Positions 58,991 through 64,000 of a stretch of 64,000 nt of DNA are shown piece after piece. Each line of letters starts with the position of its first letter. The stretch's first letter is position 1. A program made the translations under genes and the position numbers. The DNA is taken from contig JAGMWG010000024.1 of assembly GCA_020744225.1 (NCBI GenBank), forward strand, positions 310,001 through 374,000, written 5' to 3'. The stretch comes from Paraphoma chrysanthemicola (Eukaryota; Ascomycota; Dothideomycetes; Pleosporales; Phaeosphaeriaceae). The notes beneath the pieces were generated by a model. That model made no database searches. It saw only the letters and a program-made list of their open reading frames with translations, and was not told where the DNA came from.

Positions 58991-59635
58991 ACATCGCGAC
59001 GACATTTGTGTTCCCCGCTGGGCTGGTGCCTTTGCTGTGCAAAGACTGGTGTCATCGCCTCCGAGATGAGGATGTAGCCATCTGCGGAAGGACGGCAACA
59101 TTGTGCACACGGCTACACTGCTACAACGGAGGAGCACATGCGGCAATGAGCATACTCATTGTTGGATTGGGTAGTGCGGTTGCTGTGCCTGTCCAAAGCA
59201 GGGTTTGGGCGGGAGAGGAATTAAAGCCTCAGGTGGTCAGGTTGCAGGTGCGAATCTCAGGCGCCGCGGAAAGTGGGTATGGTTATATAAGGATCTACTT
59301 TGAGTTCAGCCAAGAGCGCTTTCAGATACCACACTAGCAGTGTTAGCCGTCAAGGAGTGGATGTATTTTGGCAGATCAGAAAAATCAAGGCCAAGCTCGT
59401 TTGGCAAGCTATCGAACCGAATCGTGTCATTATAATGCTGTCGCGGTGCTAGTAAGCGGTTTGACAACTGTCAGAAGACAATCGTAAGTCACCGCTTTTG
59501 GCCGAGCGTGCAGAGCAAATCCCGAGACAACCTCCTCTTCTACAGCATTTTGGATATCATTCGATCGCCTTCGGAAGGAAAGGTCGCCCGCTGTGTGGCT
59601 GTCAAAGACATACATGGCCAGTGCAGCAGACCAAC
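58991..59635. other. Intergenic with an SH3-gene fragment
   Basis: No full gene. The right-hand part carries the SH3 fragment listed at 59531-59619. A 119-codon plus frame at 58978-59337 lacks motifs. Confidence 0.55.
59531..59619 (-). pseudogene. Fragment of the BAR-SH3 gene 3' end
   Basis: This stretch joins two pieces of the gene at 62688-64000. CCTCCTCTTCTACAGCATTT and the following TGGATATCATT match about 62611-62638, downstream of its stop. The next TCGATCGCCTTC to GTACATGGC-like part matches about 62783-62842 in the SH3 coding region. The ~145 bp between them, including the gene's last codons, are missing. On the minus strand it still reads YVFDSHTAGDLSF. A short, internally deleted duplicate. 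Confidence 0.8.
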
Positions 59636-60463
59636 TCAGGACTTCTCGGATCTCCTCGCATCCTGTAGCAACTCATACATTTCACCTGAATCTTTCTCTT
59701 TCGCAAGCTCGATCGCCATCTTGTCCCATTTCGCAGGCACCGTCTCAGGATCCGCTCCGTGATCAAGCAGGAATTTTACCTTATCCAGCCGATTTTTGCT
59801 GATTGCAAAATTGAGTGGCGTACTGTATCGGACTGAGACATAGTTGAGGTCAGCCCCATGGTCCGAAAGCACCTCCATCGTCGCAATCCCCGTCGCAGTC
59901 CCGCGGTTCACGCCAATCGCCCAGAAAATCGCTTCTGGATCCATTACCGCGCCGTACGTCAAGAGCAATCGGAGAGGACCGGGATTTGGGAGCCTAGCGG
60001 CTGCTGCAAGCGCACTCATGGGCTCGAAGCTGGCACCCTGGGAACGCCGCTCTGGACGAGTGTTGGGGTCCGCGCCATGATCAAGAAGCCAACGAAGTAG
60101 GTCTTCGTGGTTGACTGCGCGGCTAGGTCTGTTTCAGCTTGTGAAATGGAAACGATTGTCGTCTGCTCACTATACAGCTGGTAACCCGAATTCGACGGAG
60201 TTGATATCCAAGCCAAAGTCCATCAGTAGCTCGAAAACAGCTGGTTCTGCTCTTAAGCCAGCTTTCATGAGGGACAGGCGATTCAGTTTCGCTCCAAGGT
60301 GTAAGAGAAGCTTGATCGTCGAGAGAGAGCCGTGTTGCATTGCTGGAGTGAGGCATTCATCGAGGTCGGCCTGTTTTGCCGTGGGATGGTTCTTCAAGCA
60401 AGTGGTTATAGTTTCAAGTTCATCGCTTCTCACTGCATCGTGTAACGTTATAGGCGGTGCCAT
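59636..60463 (-). CDS. Ankyrin-repeat protein, member C of the local family
   Basis: Exon 1 60463-60171 (293 nt) and exon 2 60122-59636 (487 nt), with a 48-bp phase-2 intron, give 259 residues. The start MAPPITLHDAVRSDELE aligns with the other members; a longer upstream open frame (to 60682) is ignored because it is not shared. Segments: TIKLLLHLGAKLN, FELLMDFGLDINS, LLRWLLDHGADPN, LRLLLTYGAVMDP, TMEVLSDHGADLNYVS and KVKFLLDHGADPE. Its 3' end lies 17 bp from the SH3-gene fragment, which points to copying as one block with neighbouring DNA. Confidence 0.87.
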
Positions 60464-60782
60464 CGGAGGCGTGAGATGAATAGAGTATTGCGGTTTTCCG
60501 TGGAAGATGATTCTGCCTAGAAATCTGAAGGTATCAACACTTGAGGTCTTTAGCTTCATGTGGGTATGCGGCACAGCAAAAGCGCCCATGCAAAGTCTCG
60601 TATTGCAAAGTTCAGACATGGTTAGCGCCTGAGGGAACCAAACCATTGATATCCACCATGCATACCCACGACCACAAATCATTCTCAGAGCTTGATAATG
60701 TAGATGTATGCTTGTATCATTGTTGAGTCGAGACTTTCATTGAGGTAAGTCTGCGTTGGGGAAGGAGAGGATATTCAAGATT
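60464..60782. other. Spacer between ankyrin members C and D
   Basis: 319 bp, no gene of its own; promoter of member C and 3' flank of member D. Confidence 0.5.
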
Positions 60783-61611
60783 CTAGGAACCCTCTCCTCG
60801 TACTGATGCAGCCATCAGCTCGTACAAGTCCATGAGCCCTCGCTCTTTTGCCAACTCAAGCGCCGTTAAGTTGTTTCTCGGGGGCTTCAGATTTGGGTCT
60901 GCGCCGTGTTCAAGCAGTAGCTTGAGTTTCTCTTTTTCCTTCCTGCGGACTGTGTAGTAGATTGGCGTACCCCAACGCGTCGAGAGGCAGTTCACATCAG
61001 CCCCATGCTCGATGAGCACCTTCATCGTGGCCGTGCTTTGAGTACTGCCGCGTACTACGCCGATGGCGTGGAAGATGGCATCGGGGTCCATTTTTGCTCC
61101 ATAGGCTAGGAGCATCCGAAGTGAGGTGGGGTCGGAGAGAGTAGAAGCCTCGGCAAGCGGCGCACTTGTTTCGAAACACGATCCAAGAACCCGCCTCTCT
61201 GATCTGGCATCGGGGTTTGCGCCGTGCTCGAGGAGCCAAAGGAGCAACTCCTCATGGCGAATAGCGCGGCTAAAAGATTGTTAGAGAGGCTGACTAGTAG
61301 GATATTCAGAGTTCTCACTGCACAGCTGGACGTTCCTGCTCCGTTGAATCAATGTCCCACCCTGATTCTATCAGAAGCTGGAAAACTACAGGATCGCCTC
61401 TGTTGAAGATCGCTGACCATGATATTGGCTTCAGCTTCGCTCCAAGTTGGAGCAGAAGTTTGATGGTTTGAAGAGAGCAGGAAGGCATTGCTAGGACAAG
61501 ACATGCATCGAGACCAGCTTGGTTTACGAGTGGCTCCTGGCACAGGCGAAGCTTGAGTGAATCGAAATCGTCGCGATCAATTGCTTCCTTCAACGTGTCC
61601 GAAACAGACAT
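60783..61611 (-). CDS. Ankyrin-repeat protein, member D of the local family
   Basis: Exon 1 61611-61319 (293 nt) and exon 2 61269-60783 (487 nt), with a 49-bp phase-2 intron, give 259 residues. Exon lengths equal those of member C exactly. The start is MSVSDTLKEAIDRDD. Segments: TIKLLLQLGAKLK, FQLLIESGWDIDS, LLLWLLEHGANPD, LRMLLAYGAKMDP, TMKVLIEHGADVN and KLKLLLEHGADPN. C and D are tandem and share the RAxxHE joint after the intron (RAVNHEDLL, RAIRHEELL), so they look like the closest pair. No other domain. Confidence 0.88.
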
Positions 61612-61663
61612 AATGGCGAATGTATGGACAGATATTGGTGGCGGTGGTTTGGTGGTGTGGTGA

Positions 61664-62021
61664 TGTGTGGTTCTGTACCGTGACTTTACCAAGGAAAGGA
61701 ATTTCGTAGCAACGAGATTGCGAGGCTGTACAATCTTGGTCATTGTGGGTCGCAAGGGGGCGTATATGGGCCATTACTGGGAAAGCATTTCATTCGACCC
61801 AGACGATGAGGAGAGAGGCATATGTTCCTGTTACCAAAGAGGAGTATGACAATGATGTCCTGAAATCCACGACGAGGGGCAGGGTGCTGCTGAAATTCGA
61901 CCCTCAGCATGTGCCTGGGGTGCTTGGAGAGTCTCGTCGAACAAGCAAGAAGCCAGGTGCGCTTCTCAAGCTCTGGATGGAGGAGCAGGAACTCTTGAGC
62001 GACGCTTGGACGCCCGCATAA
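61664..62021 (+). pseudogene. Broken copy of the secreted-protein gene
   Basis: The first part reads ERNFVATRLRGCTILVIVGR and AYMGHYWESISF in frame 2, matching ERSFVATMLQGCT..GVYIGHYWENIAF of the gene at 57827. The second part, in frame 0, has GRVLLKFDPQHV and LKLWMEEQELLSDAWT, matching its C-terminus. The signal peptide, the N-terminal ~90 residues and roughly 130 central residues are missing, and the two parts differ in frame at about 61825. It stands head to head with ankyrin member D, as the intact gene does with member B. Confidence 0.85.
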
Positions 62022-62687
62022 GAGCCAGTATACCCTAGTCGACTATATTTCTTTCTTTCTGCGTTGCTATCGAACGGCTCATGCCGTTCACTCTTATGTT
62101 GAGCTTTTCTCAGTGTGTCGGAAGCATTTGGGAGAAAGACCTGGTGCGAGGGGAACAGATGCTGAGTGCTGAGGTTGGGCACTTGGGATTCTCGAGTGCT
62201 CATGCGGCAGTCACAGCGCTAGTCTACTTTGAGCCGCAGCGCACTTCGTTCGTCTTGCGCAAGATCATGTTTCTCAATATTTATCGTCAGATATAGATTC
62301 GCTTGTCCTTAGAAGATAAAACCTGGGGTACGCATTATGATCTGCAAGGCTTGGTGCATCAGGCGTAAGGAAAGTCAATCTTCTTGGCGTGTTAGTGCGG
62401 CGCATCGTTAGTGCATTCAGCCTTACAGTTCCGGCAGGCCATTCTTCGATCGGTAGCGATCCGCCTGCAAGATGTCAATCGGACAAACTGGAGAGCAACT
62501 TGAACAATGCAAAGCATCAGTCGTGCGATAAATGTATTGTTATGACCGGCCGCCAAGAGCTTCGGCTGCAGCAGCCTTTTGATTAGACGGCCATTTTGTA
62601 AGCCAAAACTCCTCCTCTAATGCATTTTGGATATCATTGACGCCGGCCTCTGACATGGAGAACCCCTAGCCCCTAGTCTCATCCTCA
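62022..62687. other. Intergenic between the pseudogene and the BAR-SH3 gene
   Basis: No supported gene. The part near 62611-62638 is the source-type sequence of the 3'-flank piece found at 59531. Confidence 0.55.
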
Positions 62688-64000
62688 TTATTTGCAATAG
62701 TTTGCTGGGAAGCTGCCCTTCACTCCCCCTATCTCGCCTTCCCACCAGTCTTGAGAGCTGTCCGTCTTCTTGATAACCTTGATTCGATCGCCTTCTCGGA
62801 AGGACAAGTCGCCCGAAGTGTGGCTGTCAAAGTCGTACATGGCTGTGACATACTCTGATTGGAAAGAACCAATCTTCTTTGGCGGCGGCGGAGGCGGCTT
62901 CTTCTTGCCTGCGGCGGGGTTCGGTGACGTCGAGCCATTCGAGCCGTTTGAACGAATCTTGGAAATGGCGAAATAATCGCTTTGGCCGTTGGTGCCGTTG
63001 GAGTAGGATGAGTCATGTGATGCGTTTGACGTGCGTCGACCCCACTGATCTGCGCTGGGCGTGGTCAGGTGCGGCGAGGCAGACGATATTCTTGGCTTCG
63101 AGGCGCTCAGGGAGCTGTACGAGGGCTTGCTGGAGAGGTTTAGGGCAGGACCATTTTCGGACGGCGATGTTAGTGTTGTGGAAGGTTTTGCGCTGGTACG
63201 ACTGATGGTCGGCACAGAGTCGTTACTGCTGGTCCTCCGACCTGGAATGACCTTGTTCCTAAGCCCAAGCCCAGTAAGTGTGTCTCCCTTATCCGGCAGT
63301 CGCATGGGCTGTTGGACCGCTTTGCCCGTTTTGAGCAGAGAAAACTCCTGTTCCATCTCCTTGCGCAACGAGGTGAAAGCGGCCTCCCACAGTGGGATGA
63401 CTTCCTCTGGCTCTGGTGGAGGGTCGGGATACCCTTGCTCGTGTGAGTACTGGTGTAGCACGGTGTACAAGTTCCCAATCAGGTTGTTCTGTAGCACAAT
63501 CTGGTTGGCAAGGAGGTGTGGCAGGATGGAGAAGGTGGCTGCGTTCAGCTTGGGCAATCGGTCGCGCAGGTTCTCGTCGGCAAGCTGGTATGCGTGCGTG
63601 GAGCGCTCGAGGTCGGCCTCGTGCTTGTTGAGGGCGATGTTGTCGCGGTCGGAGCGGCTCTTCTTGTTCTGGAGGGCTTCGCAGCGGCTCTTGTAGCGCT
63701 CGTAGTCGACCTGCGGGGTGTCAGCGAGACCAGCGACGATGCAACATCGAGCCCACCTTAGCATCTTCCCGCTTCTTGATGGCCTTCTTCATGGGCTTCA
63801 GCGAATCTCTTGCGAGTTTTGCGGGGATGATCAATTTCCGGTCAATGTCCTTGACCTCCTCCATCATGTCCGTCTTCAGCTCGGCAAAGGCGTCCTGCAG
63901 CGCAGAAACGCGCTCGAGGGTGGCATGGGGCGTCTCGACGGCGACATGAGAGCCGCCGGCACTCTTCTCGCCGCCCAATGGCTTGTAGATGGTGTGGAGA
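62688..64000 (-). CDS. BAR-SH3 adaptor protein (Rvs167-like), 5' end outside the window
   Basis: The frame enters from the right window edge (TIYKPLGGEKSAGG) and a 46-bp phase-0 intron at 63711-63756 (GTGGGC..CCGCAG) joins it to VDYERYKSRCEALQNKKSR. Helical BAR-type sequence covers the first ~150 visible residues (SALQDAFAELKTDMMEEVKD, LIIPAKLARDSLKPMKKAIK, TFSILPHLLANQIVLQNNLI). A long Ser-rich linker with a proline run (KKKPPPPPPKK) follows, then a C-terminal SH3 domain with the expected AMYDFDSHTSGDLSF, WWEGEIGGVKGSFPANY motifs. BAR-SH3 proteins bind curved membranes and link to actin during endocytosis. The convergent neighbour is a pseudogene. A short copy of its 3' end lies at 59531-59619. 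Only the N-terminus is missing. Confidence 0.9.

Noticed and set aside
58978..59337. 119-codon plus frame after the secreted-protein gene
   Set aside because: No motif, overlaps the gene end in another frame.
60464..60682. N-terminal extension of ankyrin member C
   Set aside because: The extra residues are not shared by the paralogues, which all start at the equivalent of 60463.

Overview
The window is nuclear DNA from a filamentous ascomycete (Pezizomycotina, possibly Dothideomycetes; the class is a guess). Genes carry many short introns of 43-90 bp with GT..AG ends and CTAAC/CTGAC-like branch sites. The families are typical of these fungi: HET domains, a NACHT-WD40 receptor, a DUF6594-like protein, a CorA-like membrane protein and an NRT2-type nitrate transporter. 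All exon structures below were assembled by hand from reading frames and splice signals. No rRNA, tRNA or CRISPR array was seen.

Layout. 0-6 kb: the 3' part of a HET gene cut by the window edge, a decayed alpha/beta-hydrolase, and a large HET gene with a hydrophobic tail. 7.7-8.9 kb: a phosphotransferase (APH)-fold gene. 9.5-17.5 kb: a NACHT-WD40 receptor gene with 26 near-identical WD40 repeats, enclosed by a diverged inverted repeat. 17.5-21.4 kb: gene-poor, partly degenerate DNA. 21.8-24.9 kb: the nitrate transporter and an F-box-like gene. 26-30.8 kb: a conserved core block, NSE4 and VPS34, transcribed divergently. 31.4-35.5 kb: a third HET gene, an ankyrin gene and a membrane protein gene. 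37.5-44.4 kb: a 66-residue protein, a CorA-like protein and a kinase-vWA fusion. 45.4-55.8 kb: the DUF6594-like protein, a small basic protein, a caspase-like protein, a conserved membrane protein and two secreted or membrane-anchored proteins. 56.5-62 kb: three more ankyrin paralogues interleaved with a secreted-protein gene and a broken copy of it. 62.7-64 kb: a BAR-SH3 adaptor gene cut by the window edge.

How the genes may work together. Conserved single-copy genes (VPS34, NSE4, BAR-SH3, nitrate transporter) alternate with accessory blocks rich in families linked to self/non-self recognition and regulated cell death: three HET proteins, one NLR and one caspase-like protein. The clearest signs of recent change are the inverted repeat around the NLR, the duplicated WD40 units, and the ankyrin/secreted-protein/SH3-fragment region at 56-63 kb, where pieces of neighbouring genes have been copied and broken.
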